Shown: piece after piece, positions 20,705-32,693 of the stretch
Layout of the letters: each line of letters begins with the position of its first letter
Numbering within the stretch: the stretch's first letter is position 1
NCBI GenBank assembly: GCA_011799875.1
Contig: JAAAXO010000338.1
Span: 821,937-885,936, forward strand
Direction: 5' to 3'
DNA from: Thinopyrum elongatum
Taxonomy: Eukaryota; Streptophyta; Magnoliopsida; Poales; Poaceae
DNA length: 64,000 bases
Notes under the pieces: generated by a model
The model's database searches: none
What the model saw: only the letters and a program-made list of their open reading frames with translations
What the model was told of the DNA's origin: nothing
Made by a program: the position numbers and the translations under genes

Positions 20705-23617
20705 TTTCCACAAGACGTGCCACCGGGATTACCACCTATTCGCGGGATTGAGCATCAGATTGACTTAATTCCCGGTGCTTCGTTGCCAAACCGTGCGCCA
20801 TACCGTACCAATCCAGAGGAGACGAAGGAGATTATGCGTCAAGTACAGGAGTTGCTCGACAAAGGTTATATACGCGAATCCCTTAGTCCTTGTGCTGTTC
20901 CTATTATTCTAGTGCCGAAAAAGGATGGTACATCGCGTATATGTGTTGATTGTAGAGGCATTAATAATATTACTATTCGTTATCGTCATCCTATTCCTAG
21001 ACTAGATGATATGCTTGATGAATTGAGTGGCTCTACAATATTCTCCAAAGTTGATTTGCGTAGTGGATACCATCAAATTCGTATGAAATTGGGGGATGAA
21101 TGGAAAACAGCATTTAAAACAAAGTTTGGATTATATGAGTGGTTAGTCATGCCTTTTGGGTTAACTAATGCACCTAGTACTTTCATGAGATTAATGAACG
21201 AAGTTTTACGTGCTTTCATTGGACGATTTGTGGTAGTCTATTTTGATGATATACTGATTTATAGCAGATCTTTGGAGGAACATTTGGAACATTTACGTGC
21301 TGTTTTTATTGCTTTACGTGATGCACGTTTGTTTGGTAACCTTGGGAAGTGCACCTTTTGCACCGACCGAGTATCTTTTCTCGGCTATGTTGTTACTCCA
21401 CAGGGAATTGAAGTTGATAAAGCCAAGATTGAAGCTATTGAGAGTTGGCCACAGCCCAAAACGGTCACTCAAGTGAGGAGTTTTCTTGGACTCGCTGGTT
21501 TCTATAGGCGTTTTGTGAGAGATTTCAGCACCATTGCTGCACCTCTCAATGAGCTTACAAAGAAGGATGTGCCTTTTGTTTGGGGTACCTCACAGGAAGA
21601 AGCCTTCACGGTATTGAAAGATAAGTTGACACATGCTCCTTTACTCCAACTTCCTGATTTTAATAAGACTTCTGAGCTTGAATGTGATGCTAGTGGAATT
21701 GGATTAGGAGGTGTTTTATTACAAGATGGCAAACCTGTTGCATACTTTTCTGAAAAATTGAGTGGGCCTAGTCTGAACTATTCTACTTATGATAAAGAAT
21801 TATATGCTCTTGTTCGGACCTTAGAAACATGGCAACATTATTTATGGCCCAAAGAATTTGTTATACATTCTGATCATGAATCTTTGAAACACATTAAAAG
21901 TCAAGCAAAACTGAACCGTAGACATGCTAAATGGGTTGAATTTATTGAGACTTTCCCTTATGTCGTTAAACACAAGAAGGGTAAAGAAAATGTTATTGCT
22001 GATGCATTGTCTCGTCGTTATACTATGCTTTCACAACTTGACTTTAAAATATTTGGTTTGGAGACCATCAAAGATCAATATGTGCATGATGCTGAATTTA
22101 AAGATGTATTGCAGAATTGTAAGGAAGGGAGAACATGGAACAAGTTCATCGTTAACGATGGATTTGTGTTTCGTGCTAACAAGCTATGCATTCCAGCTAG
22201 CTCCGTTCGTCTTTTGTTGTTGCAGGAGGCGCATGGAGGAGGATTAATGGGACACTTTGGCGTGAAGAAGACGGAGGATATACTTGCTACACATTTCTTT
22301 TGGCCAAAGATGAGACGAGATGTTGAGCGTTTTGTTGCTCGCTGCACTACATGTCAAAAAGCTAAGTCACGACGCAATCCTCATGGTTTATATATGCCTT
22401 TGCCTGTACCTAGTGTTCCTTGGGAGGATATATCTATGGACTTTGTTTTAGGTTTACCTCGAACAAAGAAGGGGAGGGATAGCATATTTGTTGTCGTGGA
22501 TAGGTTCTCGAAAATGGCACACTTTATACCATGTCATAAAAGCGATGATGCTGTTAATGTTGCTGATTTGTTCTTTCGTGAAATTATACGCTTGCGTGGT
22601 GTGCCAAATACTATTGTTTCAGATCGTGATACTAAATTTCTTAGCCACTTTTGGAGATGTTTATGGGCTAAGTTGGGGACTAAACTGCTTTTTAGTACTA
22701 CATGTCACCCCCAAACTGATGGACAAACTGAAGTAGTCAATAGAACATTGTCTACTATGCTTAGGGCTGTTTTGAAGAATAACAAGAAAATGTGGGAAGA
22801 ATGCTTGCCTCATATTGAATTTGCTTATAATCGTTCATTGCATTCTACTACTAAGATGTGTACTTTTGAAATTGTGTATGGTTTCCTTCCTCGTGCACCA
22901 ATTGATTTGTTGCCTCTTCCATCTTCGGAGAAGGTTAATTTTGATGCTAAACAACGTGCTGAATTGATCTTAAAAATGCATGAGTTAACTAAGGAGAACA
23001 TTGAGCGTATGAATGCTAAATATAAACTTGCTGGAGATAAGGGTAGAAAACATGTTGTGTTTGCACCTGGAGATCTTGTTTGGTTCCATTTGCGTAAGGA
23101 TAGATTTCCTGATTTGCGCAAATCAAAGCTAATGCCACGTGCTGATGGTCCTTTTAAGGTGTTAGAGAAAATAAATGATAATGCATATAAACTTGAGCTG
23201 CCTGCAGATTTTGGGGTTAGTCCCACTTTTAACATTGCAGATCTGAAGCCTTATTTGGGTGAGGAAGATGAGCTTCCGTCGAGGACGACTTCATTTCAAG
23301 AAGGGGAGGATGATGAGGACATCAATACCATTGTTACACCCACAGCCCCTGCTTCTATACATACTGGACCAATTACTAGAGCTCGCGCACGTCAATTAAA
23401 ATATCAGGTACTTTCGTTTCTTGGTAATGATTCTAAAGTTCATGAGAATATGATGCTGCCTAAATTGGATACATTTGTTTTGCTTACAAATGAAGGGCCT
23501 AGCTTGGACAAGAAAGAGGAACCTTGGAGCAAGTTCAAGCATGGAGATGATGGCATGCACAAGGGGAACAAGAACGGAGTTACAAGTGATGATTTCACGA
23601 CTTTGAAGCCACCATAA
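18495..23617 (+). pseudogene. gag-pol: CRM gag-pol polyprotein, near-complete, one frameshift
   Basis: The start is ATG 18495 (MAGSQADEIDWEN). Frame 1 (666 aa, to 20495) has a coiled-coil-like N-terminus, the Gag capsid region, a CCHC knuckle (~residues 420-433) and the protease DGGS (~527). A one-base deletion near 20478 (GCAAAAAATTTG; others have GCAAAAGAATTTG) shifts the frame. The second frame begins at 20492; counting from there, RT YFDD is 250-253 and RNase H CDAS has D399. Integrase has H581, H588, C618, C621 and D650-D711-E747 (exact D,D35E spacing), then GPF 886-888. Residues 941-1041 lie in the 3' LTR and include [11 protein letters not shown] (~959-969). All catalytic residues are present, so this copy looks young. 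Confidence 0.93.
23298..23310 (+). other. Polypurine tract of the autonomous element
   Basis: AAGAAGGGGAGGA lies directly before the 3' LTR start TGATGAGG. It is the expected plus-strand primer and is simultaneously coding (QEGEDDED). Confidence 0.85.
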
Positions 23618-24232
23618 TGAGTGCAGGCAGCCTTGGACGAAATATACAAGATGTCACTTCATAAATTTCGTCCAGAGGCTATTATAGGTGCTGCGTCACC
23701 TTATTATTGGGCCAGGCCCATGTAATTTCGAAATACTTGAGTATAGGCTGTTTTTAGAGTCCGTATGTGTGGGGAAACAAGAGATAGGGTTGGTTTCGGA
23801 CCCCTCCTTCAAGGGCCACGAAATCCCCTCCTCTTCCTCCATATATACAGCCCTTAGGGCACCGTTTAGACTTTGGGTTTTGTTTAGATTAAAAGTTCGC
23901 CATAGCTGCAACTTCGCGTACTTCGTTTGTGTTCAACGACCAGACCAAGACGTCACAGAACCCCACCTTGATCAATAAAGCTTTCATCTTATATTCGCAA
24001 TATCCAGATTGCAAATCTTAGTTTCTTGCTTGTTCTTCGTTTGCTTGCAGGAGATAGACCCTCGTGGTCAGGTTGATTGTGCTCCGGCGTGGTCAATAAC
24101 CTCTCGGAGTTGGTTTAGCGATTGCTAAGGCGCGACGTCCTCGCACGTTCGTAGTCGGATCGTCAAAGTCTACTCCACCAAAAACGATAGCTATCATCTC
24201 ATCGAAAGATCGGGACACCCTCGCCTCTATCA
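23311..24232 (+). repeat. CRM LTR, class A1 (full, 922 bp; reference copy)
   Basis: It runs TGATGAGGACATCAATACC to CGCCTCTATCA. The first 307 bp are coding for the Pol C-terminus (stop at 23615-23617). It is the 3' LTR of the near-complete element. The right flank is noaB gag in the opposite orientation. Confidence 0.95.
23706..23847 (+). promoter_or_regulatory. U3-A promoter: TGGGCCAGGCCCA and TATATA
   Basis: A perfect 13-bp palindrome made of two convergent TGGGCC motifs lies ~134 bp upstream of TATATA (23842-23847). The predicted start falls near GTTTAGACTTTGGG, where A1 and A2 LTRs diverge. TGGGCC is a known site II/TCP-type plant promoter element; its role here is inferred. Confidence 0.6.
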
Positions 24233-25082
24233 CTAGGCATGCATCATTCTCATGTGAAAGTGGAAAATATGTACCTTTGTCATTACCTCTTATGATCAAC
24301 TCAGATGATGTAGGCACTCTCGGTGGTGATGTGTCACATGGTGGAGATGATGTAGTCATCGCAACAACGGATGTGGTTGTCATAGTACGCTTAGTAGTTG
24401 AAGAAACATCTATATCAACACTTGGAATGTGCACCGTGCGCTTGTTCTCCTTGTGGGCAACACGTCGTTTTATTTCCTGTTCAGCTTTGCAAGCAAGACG
24501 AAACAAATGGTCCATAGGATAACACTCTTCATGAATTAGTATCTCTTGAATATCACGGTTTAATCCTCCCCAAAATCTATCCATAAAATCTTCTTCACTT
24601 TCTTCTAAAAATGAGTGCAACAATGTAGTTTGTAAATCATCATAATATTTTGTTACCGTGTCAGTGCCTTGTTTTAAATGTTGTAATTTTTTAATCATGC
24701 CACGAGTATAATAAACATCAACGAATCTATCTCTCATGACAAGTTTTAAATCATCCCAAGTAGTAGGTATAAGATCAGGGTTTAACCGACAATATTCACT
24801 CCACCAAACTAAAGCAAAGCTACTAAAAGTACTAACCGCAGCTTGAAATTTTCCACGCTCATCAAAATTATGGGAAGCAAATATAGCATTTATTTCGTAC
24901 TCCCATTCAATATATAAATTAGGCCTAAAACGACCAGTAAATGGTGGCATGGAAACATTAACCTGATTATGTGCATTCTGATGTAATTGCTCCTCTTGTG
25001 GCGGTTGTTGCATTTTCTTAGGTGATGGCAAATCTCCCACGATCGATGAAGCCCAAGAACTAACAACTCCGGAACCTGCCAT
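24233..25082 (-). pseudogene. gag: noaB gag, 3'-truncated
   Basis: The minus-strand start is at 25082 (MAGSGVVSSWASS). The Gag capsid region is complete and nearly identical to 2075-2900. It is cut after HENDACLV by the LTR at 24232, so the unknown C-terminal region is lost. The frame runs on into the LTR and stops at 24093. It is connected to its own leader and PBS on the right, so this is the 5' half of a noaB element. Confidence 0.88.
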
Positions 25083-26507
25083 GATTAGTAGAGACAAAAA
25101 AAATCGAGAATAATGTTCCTATGAACTACTAAGATGTGGTGGTAAAGCGCTCACAGTAAAGCAAATATCAATATCTTACAAGTTCTTACCATGCAGCAGG
25201 TGGTGACGGGCAACCAGCGGTGTCAAATAACTCCGAAGATTGAGTAAAGCGATTGCCAGGTGAACGTATGTATACACGGTGTAGAAATATATGGAGCTGG
25301 GTTGGCTATATATGGTAGCAAAAGATTAGCAATAATCAATTCAGAGATGCAATGTTGAATAAACGCTCAACGATGATACTGTGCTGGTCCTAGGCTAGAC
25401 CGGACTAGAGACGCGAGCCTAGAACACTAATGAGGTCACGGCGTAGCACAACTAGCATCAATAAAGGATATGAAGTAGCTCTGGATAGCAAGATATAAGT
25501 GAAGATCACAATGGCAGTAAAGATAATGATGAGAAACAACTACCAAGTAGCATATACCAACAATTCTCTCTCCAACTTTACTCTATAAAAGTTTGTGCCA
25601 ATTTTATGATAATTTTTCTCAAGAATGGCTCTGACTCAAGCTTTCAAATGCAAAAAGAATTACTCAATTCCGAGTTGATATGAGGAGTCAAAAAATTCTA
25701 AAACTGGCCTAAAAAACTGGAACAAGCTGTGTTTGCGAACTTCGAAGGCCAAAAAGACCTATTTATAAGCCGATTTTGAGGTGTCAAATATTGAACTAGC
25801 TTATGCAACTATTTAGATGCGTCTCATCGCTAGCTTTAATTTGAGTACTCACGGAGCCAAAACAGACTTCGTATGAAAAAGATACACCTGTTTTACTGAA
25901 CACTGCGCAAAACAGATTCCAATCCGAATTCAGCTACGAGATTGAGTCTAGATAGATCCGAATTTTGTTTTTTTTCTTCTCTCTTTTTTTTCCTCACTCT
26001 TTTTATTTTCTTTTTCTTTCTCTCTTTTTTTTCTCTGACTTTTTTTTTACCTTTTTTCTCTCTCTTTTTTTTCGCTGTCTTTTTTTGTTTTCTCTCCCTC
26101 TTTTCAAAACAAACTAGATAAGATGCAGATTGAATCAAGCAAAGATGTGAACGACCTCAACTATGATTATGACAATGAACGGTGGGTAGCACGTGGTGGA
26201 AATTGATGGATGGGATGGTGGATAGCGGAAGGAATAATGATGCAGCGGTGGCGTGACTAATGTGAACAGAACTCGAAACTCTAAACGAACTAGACACTAA
26301 GACCAGCAACTCGACACGACGATGCAACCGATAATTCAACTATACAAGCACTAAAAAGAAAATTGCGAAGGCTCAGACTGGCTTGGACAAAGGATGAACA
26401 GATCTAACTTTTTTTGTGGCTTTTTCTTTGGACAATAGGTAAGAAAATAAATCTAATATAGGGATAACTGAAAATTCTCACCGAGCAACCTGAAAACTGA
26501 TACCACT
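25083..26507 (-). other. noaB 5' leader, complete, with PBS
   Basis: It lies between the LTR (26508) and the gag start. The PBS TGGTATCAG (complement at 26497-26505) sits two bases inside the LTR, matching the 3' end of initiator-Met tRNA. A long C/T run on + (about 25970-26104) is a purine tract in the RNA. There is no conserved ORF. Confidence 0.85.
26497..26507 (-). other. Primer-binding site (tRNA-iMet)
   Basis: Minus strand AGTGGTATCAG directly follows the LTR end; TGGTATCAG is complementary to the acceptor end of plant initiator-Met tRNA. Confidence 0.85.
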
Positions 26508-27489
26508 TGATAGAGGCGGGGGTGTCCCGATCTTTCGATGAGATGATAGCTATCGATTTGGTGGAGTCGACTTTGATGATCCGACTACAAACGTGCACGA
26601 CGTTGCGCCTTAGCAATCGCTAAACCAATCTCCCGAGGTTACTGACGATGCTGAAAGCACGATCAGCCTGACCACGAAGGTCTATTCCTGCACGCAATCG
26701 AAGAACAAGCAAGAATATGATAATGCAATCTGAATATTGCGAATATAGATGAAGTATTGATAAAGGTGGGGATCCGAAAGCGGTCTTGGTCTGGTCGTTG
26801 GACACAAACGAAGTACACGAAGTTGCAATGGCTAACTTTTAACTAAACAAATCCCAAGGAAAAAGCTACTAGATGGATCTACTTATATAGGAGCAAGGGG
26901 TGGTGGCCAAGGAGGTGGGAGGATGTCCCAAGGCAGCCTAAAACTAACCCTAGGTCGTACAAGGCTCATGGGCCCAAGTGGAGGTGATGCAACACCTTTG
27001 GACTTGTAGTTTGACTCGGATTCTGTTGCAGCGTCAGATTGTTTCGTCGAGAACTCAACGCTCCGGACGAATTTGAAGGTGAATCCAACTGGGTTGGAAA
27101 GAGCACGAAATCTACTTTCCAACAAAAAAAGAATCACCCAATTCGGAGTCCGTATGAAATAGTTCTTGGCGTTTTGAGTCAGGTATGTCTGTGCAGTCCG
27201 AATCTGAATCCAGAACGTGAGAGACTTGGACTCTATCTTCTCTTGGCCCAAAAGTGACGTGAGAGGACTTTTTGAACAGCACCTAAACATCTCTTTTCCC
27301 CTTATCTTCATATGTGGATTGTACAAATGTCCCATACACCTGCAATTAGACATGACACAAAAGTTTGTGAAGTATTTTTGTCCTGGATGACATAAATAAA
27401 TTATTGCATAGTTTGCATTAGAAATCACCTCACAAATATACAAGTATGCAATATTTTTGGTCGTATCCAAGGTAGTCATGTCCTCATCA
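26508..27489 (-). repeat. CRM LTR, class B2 (full, 982 bp), shared by two interiors
   Basis: On the left it has PBS and noaB leader, so it acts as a 5' LTR. On the right it is fused to the 3' end of pol, so it acts as a 3' LTR. This LTR-sharing tandem arrangement is the usual product of unequal recombination between copies. Confidence 0.92.
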
Positions 27490-27837
27490 TCACCCAAATA
27501 AGGCTTCAGATCTGCAATGTTAAAAGTGGGACTAACCCCAAAATCTGCAGGCAGCTCAAGTTTATATGCATTATCATTTATTTTCTCTAACACCTTAAAA
27601 GGACCATCAGCACGTGGCATTAGCTTTGATTTGCGCAAATCAGGAAATCTATCCTTACGCAAATGTAACCAAACAAGATCTCCAGGTGCAAACACAACAT
27701 GTTTTCTACCCTTATCTCCAGCAAGTTTATATTTAGCATTCATACGCTCAATGTTCTCCTTAGTTAACTCATGCATTTTTAAGATCAATTCAGCACGTTG
27801 TTTAGCATCAAAATTAACGTTCTCCGAAGATGGAAGA
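26883..27837 (-). pseudogene. pol: Chimeric ORF: integrase C-terminus fused in frame to LTR-B ORF
   Basis: Codons for [20 protein letters not shown] and [10 protein letters not shown] run without a break into DDEDMTTLDTTKNIAY of the B-class U3, and stop at 26883. About 51 bp, including the polypurine tract, are missing at the junction (27489/27490), a multiple of three, at a shared TGA. The upstream part of this pol continues at 30867 beyond the nested insertion 27838-30866. Confidence 0.85.
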
Positions 27838-28702
27838 TGATAGAGGCGAGGGTGTCCCGATCTTTCGATGAGATGATAGCTATCGTTTTTGGTGGAGTAG
27901 ACTTTGACGATCCGACTACGAACGTGCGAGGACGTCGCGCCTTAGCAATCGCTAAACCAACTCCGAGAGGTTATTGACCATGCCGGAGCACAATCAACCT
28001 GACCACGAGGGTCTATCTCCTGCAAGCAAACGAAGAACAAGCAAGAAACTAAGATTTGCAATCTAGATATTGCGAATATAAGATGAAAGCTTTATTGATC
28101 AAGGTGGGGTTCTGTGACGTCTTGGTCTGGTCGTTGAACACAAACGAAGTACGCGAAGTTGCAGCTATGGCGAACTTTTAATCTAAACAAAACCCAAGGA
28201 AAAAGCTACTAGATGGATCTACTTATATAGGAGTAAGGGGTGGCGGCCAAGGAGGTGGGAGGACGTCCCAAGGCAGCCTAAAACTAACCCTAGGTCGTAC
28301 AAGGCTCATGGGCCCAAGTGGAGGTGATGCAACACCTTTGGACTTGTAGTTTGACTCGGATTCTGCTGCAGCGTCAGATTGTTTCGTCAATAACTCATAG
28401 CTCCGGATGAATTTTAAGGTGAATCCAATTGGGTTGGAAAGAGCACGAAATCTACTTTCCAACAAAGAAAGAATCACCCAATTCGGAGTCCGTATGAAAA
28501 AGTTCTTGGCGTTTTGAGTCAGGTATGTCTGTGCAGTCCGAAACTGAATCCAGAACGTGAGAGACTTGGACTCTATCTTCTCTTGGCCCAAAAGTGACGT
28601 GAGAGGACTTTTTGAACAGCACCTAAACTTCTCGTTTTCCCTTATCTTCATATGTGAATTGTACAAATGTCCCATACACCTGCAATTAGACATGGCACAA
28701 AA
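27838..28702 (-). repeat. CRM LTR, class B1, truncated at its U3 start
   Basis: U3 type B (CTTATATAGGAG complement of the TATA region) is joined to type-1 R-U5 (AAGCTTTATTGATC). It loses the outer ~127 bp at a CAAAAG junction with noaB leader. Confidence 0.9.
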
Positions 28703-29874
28703 GATTAGCAATAATCAATTCAGAGATGCAATGTTGAATAAACGCTCAACGACGGTACTGTGCTGGTCCTAGGCTAGACCGGACTAGAGACGCGAGCCTA
28801 GAACACTAATGAGGTCACGGCGTTGCACAACTAGCATCAATAAAGGATATGAAGTAGCTCTGGACAGCAAGATATAAGTGAAGATCACAATGGCAGTAAA
28901 GATAATGATGAGAAACAACTACCAAGTAGGATATACCAACAACTTTCTCTCCAACTTTCCTCTGGAAAAGTTTTTGCCAATTTTCTGATAATTTTTTCTC
29001 AAGAATGGCACTGACTCAAGCTTTCAAATGCAAAAAGAATCACTCAATTCCGAGTTGATATGAGGAGTCAAAAAATTCTAAAACTGGCCTGAAAAACTGG
29101 AACAAGCTGTGTTCATGAACTTCGGAGGGCAAAAAGACCTATTTAGAAGCCGATTTTGAGGTGTCAAATATTGAACTAGCTTCTACAACTATTTAAATGC
29201 GGCTCGTCGCTAGCTTTAATTTGAGTACTCTCGGAGCCAAAACGGACTTCGTATGAGGAAGATACGCCTGTTTTACTGAACAGTGCGCAAAACAGATTCG
29301 AATCCGAATTCAGGTACGAGAGTGAGTCTAGATAGATCCGAATTTTGTGCTTTTTTTTTCTTCTCTCTTTTTTTTATCTCACTTTTTTTCTCTTTTTCTT
29401 TCTCTTTTTTTTTTCTCTGACTTTTTTTTTAACTTTTTTTTTCTCTCATTTTTTTTCTCTCTCCCTCTTTCCAAAACAAACTAGATAAGATGTAGATTGG
29501 ATCAAGCACAGATGTGAACGACCTCAACTATGATTATGACAATGAATGGTGGGTGGCACGATTTGGAAATTGATGGATGGTATGGTGGACAGCGGAAGGA
29601 ATAACGATGCAGCGGCGACGTGACTAATGTGAACAGAACTCGAAACTCTAAACGAACTAGACACTAAGACCAGCAACTCGACACGACGATGTAACCGATA
29701 ATTCAACTATGCAAGCAATGAAAAGAAAATTGCAAAGGCTCAGACTGGCTTGGACAAAGGATGAATAGATCTAACTTTTTTTTGTGGCTTTTTTTTGGAC
29801 AATAGGTAAGAAAATAAATCTAATATAGGGAAAACTGGAAATTCTCACCGAGCAACCTGAAAACTGATACCACT
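28703..29874 (-). other. noaB 5' leader of the nested element, with PBS
   Basis: It is collinear with 25330-26507. The PBS complement CTGATACCA is at 29864-29872. A C/T run (about 29349-29473) corresponds to the purine tract. No gag codons remain. Confidence 0.85.
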
Positions 29875-30866
29875 TGATAGAGGCGAGGGTGTCCCGATCT
29901 TTCGATGAGATGATAGCTATCGTTTTTGGTGGAGTAGACTTTGACGATCCGACTACGAACGTGCGAGGACGTCGCGCCTTAGCAATCGCTAAACCAACTC
30001 CGAGAGGTTATTGACCACGCCGGAGCACAATCAACCTGACCACGAGGGTCTATCTCCTGCAAGCAAACGAAGAACAAGCAAGAAACTAAGATTTGCAATC
30101 TAGATATTGCGAATATAAGATGAAAGCTTTATTGATCAAGGTGGGGTTCTGTGACGTCTTGGTCTGGTCGTTGAACACAAACGAAGTACGCGAAGTTGCA
30201 GCTATGGCGAACTTTTAATCTAAACAAAACCCAAGGAAAAAGCTACTAGATGGATCTACTTATATAGGAGTAAGGGGTGGCGGCCAAGGAGGTGGGAGGA
30301 CGTCCCAAGGCAGCCTAAAACTAACCCTAGGTCGTACAAGGCTCATGGGCCCAAGTGGAGGTGATGCAACACCTTTGGACTTGTAGTTTGACTCGGATTC
30401 TGCTGCATTGTCAGATTGTTTCGTCAATAACTCATAGCTCCGGATGAATTTTAAGGTGAATCCAATTGGGTTGGAAAGAGCACGAAATCTACTTTCCAAC
30501 AAAAAAAGAATCACCCAATTCGGAGTCCGTATGAAAAAGTTCTTGGCGTTTTGAGTCAGGTATGTCTGTGCAGTCCGAAACTGAATCCAGAACGTGAGAG
30601 ACTTGGACTCTATCTTCTCTTGGCCCAAAAGTGACGTGAGAGGACTTTTTGAACAGCACCTAAACTTCTCGTTTTCCCTTATCTTCATATGTGAATTGTA
30701 CAAATGTCCCATACACCTGCAATTAGACATGGCACAAAAGTTTGTGAAGTATTTTTGTCCTGGATGACACAAATAAATTATTGCATAGTTTGCATTAGAA
30801 ATCACCTCACAAATATACATGTATGCAATATTTTTGGTCGTATCCAAGGTATTCATGTCCTCATCA
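29875..30866 (-). repeat. CRM LTR, class B1 (full, 992 bp)
   Basis: It has intact TGATAG...CATCA termini, type-B U3 with an open frame of ~198 codons (30260-30856), and type-1 R-U5. It is the 5' LTR of the nested element; the adjacent GAAGA matches the other end. Confidence 0.93.
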
Positions 30867-32693
30867 GAAGAGGCAACAAATCAATTGGTGCACGAGGAAG
30901 GAAACCATACACAATTTCAAAAGGACACATCTTAGTAGTAGAATGCAATGAACGATTATAAGCAAATTCAATATGAGGCAAGTATTCTTCCCACATTTTC
31001 TTGTTATTCTTCAAAACAGCCCTAAGCATAGTAGACAATGTTCTCTTGACTACTTCAGTTTGTCCATCAGTTTGGGGGTGACATGTAGTACTAAAAAGCA
31101 GTTTAGTCCCCAACTTAGCCCATAAACATCTCCAAAAGTGGCTAAGAAATTTAGTATCACGATTTGAAACAATAGTATTTGGCACACCATGCAAGCGTAT
31201 AATTTCACGAAAGAACAAATCAGCAACATTAACAGCATCATCGCTTTTATGACATGGTATAAAGTGTGCCATTTTTGAGAACCTATCCACGACAACAAAT
31301 ATGCTATCCCTCCCCTTCTTTGTTCGAGGTAAACCTAAAACAAAGTCCATAGATATATCCTCCCAAGGAACACTAGGTACAGGCAAAGGCATATATAAAC
31401 CATGAGGATTGAGTCGTGACTTAGCTTTTTGACATGTAGTGCAGCGAGCAACAAAACGCTCAACATCCCGTCTCATCTTTGGCCAAAAGAAATGTGTAGC
31501 AAGTATATCCTCCGTCTTCTTCACGCCAAAGTGTCCCATTAATCCTCCTCCATGCGCCTCCTGCAACAACAAAAGACGAACGGAGCTAGCTAGAATGCAT
31601 AGCTTGTTAGCATGAAACACAAATCCATCGTTAACGACGAACTTGTTCCATGTTCTCCCTTCCTTACAATTCTGCAATACATCTTTAAATTCAGCATCAT
31701 GCACATATTGATCTTTGATGGTCTCCAAACCAAATATTTTAAAGTCAAGTTGTGAAAGCATAGTATAACGACGAGACAATGCATCAGCAATAACATTTTC
31801 TTTACCCTTCTTGTGTTTAATGACATAAGGGAAAGTCTCAATAAATTCAACCCATTTAGCATGTCTACGGTTCAGTTTTGCTTGACTTTTAATGTGTTTC
31901 AAAGATTCATGATTAGAATGTATAACAATTTCTTTGGGCCATAAATAATGTTGCCCTGTTTCTAAGGTCCGAACAAGAGCATATAATTCTTTATCATAAG
32001 TAGAATAGTTCAGACTAGGCCCACTCAATTTTTCAGAAAAGTATGCAACAGGTTTGCCATCTTGTAATAAAACACCTCCTAATCCAATTCCACTAGCATC
32101 ACATTCAAGCTCAAAAGTCTTATTAAAATCAGGAAGTTGGAGTAAAGGAGCATGTGTCAACTTATCTTTCAATACCGTGAAGGGTTCTTCCTGTGAGGTA
32201 CCCCAAACAAAAGGCACATCCTTCTTTGTAAGCTCATTGAGAGGTGCAGCAATGGTGCTGAAATCTCTCACAAAACGCCTATAGAAACCAGCGAGTCCAA
32301 GAAAACTCCTCACTTGAGTGACCGTTTTGGGCTGTGGCCAACTCTCAATAGCTTCAATCTTGGCTTTATCAACTTCAATTCCCTGTGGAGTAACAACATA
32401 GCCAAGAAAAGATACTCGGTCGGTGCAAAAGGTGCACTTCCCAAGGTTACCAAACAAACGTGCATCACGTAAAGCAATAAAAACAACACGTAAATGTTCC
32501 AAATGTTCCTCCAAAGATCTGCTATAAATCAGTATATCATCAAAATAGACTACCACAAATCGTCCAATGAAAGCACGTAAAACTTCGTTCATTAATCTCA
32601 TGAAAGTACTAGGTGCATTAGTTAACCCAAAAGGCATGACTAACCACTCATATAATCCAAACTTTGTTTTAAATGCTGTTTTCCATTCATCCC
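30867..32693 (-). pseudogene. pol: CRM pol (RT, RNase H, integrase core) with a mutated integrase
   Basis: One open frame covers [40 protein letters not shown] and the HHCC finger, then MDFVLGLP and SNRDTKF. Two catalytic sites are altered by G-to-A changes on the coding strand. The second integrase Asp (SDRD in other copies) is Asn (base 31164), and the RNase H HSDHES motif reads HSNHES. The C-terminal part is at 27490-27837. RT is cut upstream of KTKFG by the LTR at 32694. This Pol is inactive even apart from truncation. Confidence 0.88.

Larger units (their letters stand above)
27838..30866 (-). mobile_element. Nested noaB deletion derivative with GAAGA target-site duplication
   Basis: It is flanked on both sides by GAAGA (27833-27837 and 30867-30871). 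The interrupted pol reads continuously across it. Both LTRs are class B1. Inside the 3' LTR (27838-28702) the sequence jumps, in shared CAAAAG, to the noaB leader (28703-29874) with a PBS, then the full 5' LTR (29875-30866). All of gag and the first ~127 bp of the 3' LTR have been deleted. It has no coding capacity of its own. Confidence 0.9.

Noticed and set aside
23312..23617. Chromodomain at the integrase C-terminus
   Set aside because: I see no chromodomain-like aromatic pattern, only the short basic GPITRARAR stretch, as in group A CRMs.
26497..26507. tRNA gene suggested by the tRNA-like CTGATACCA
   Set aside because: It is the primer-binding site: 11 bp only, next to an LTR end, with no cloverleaf.
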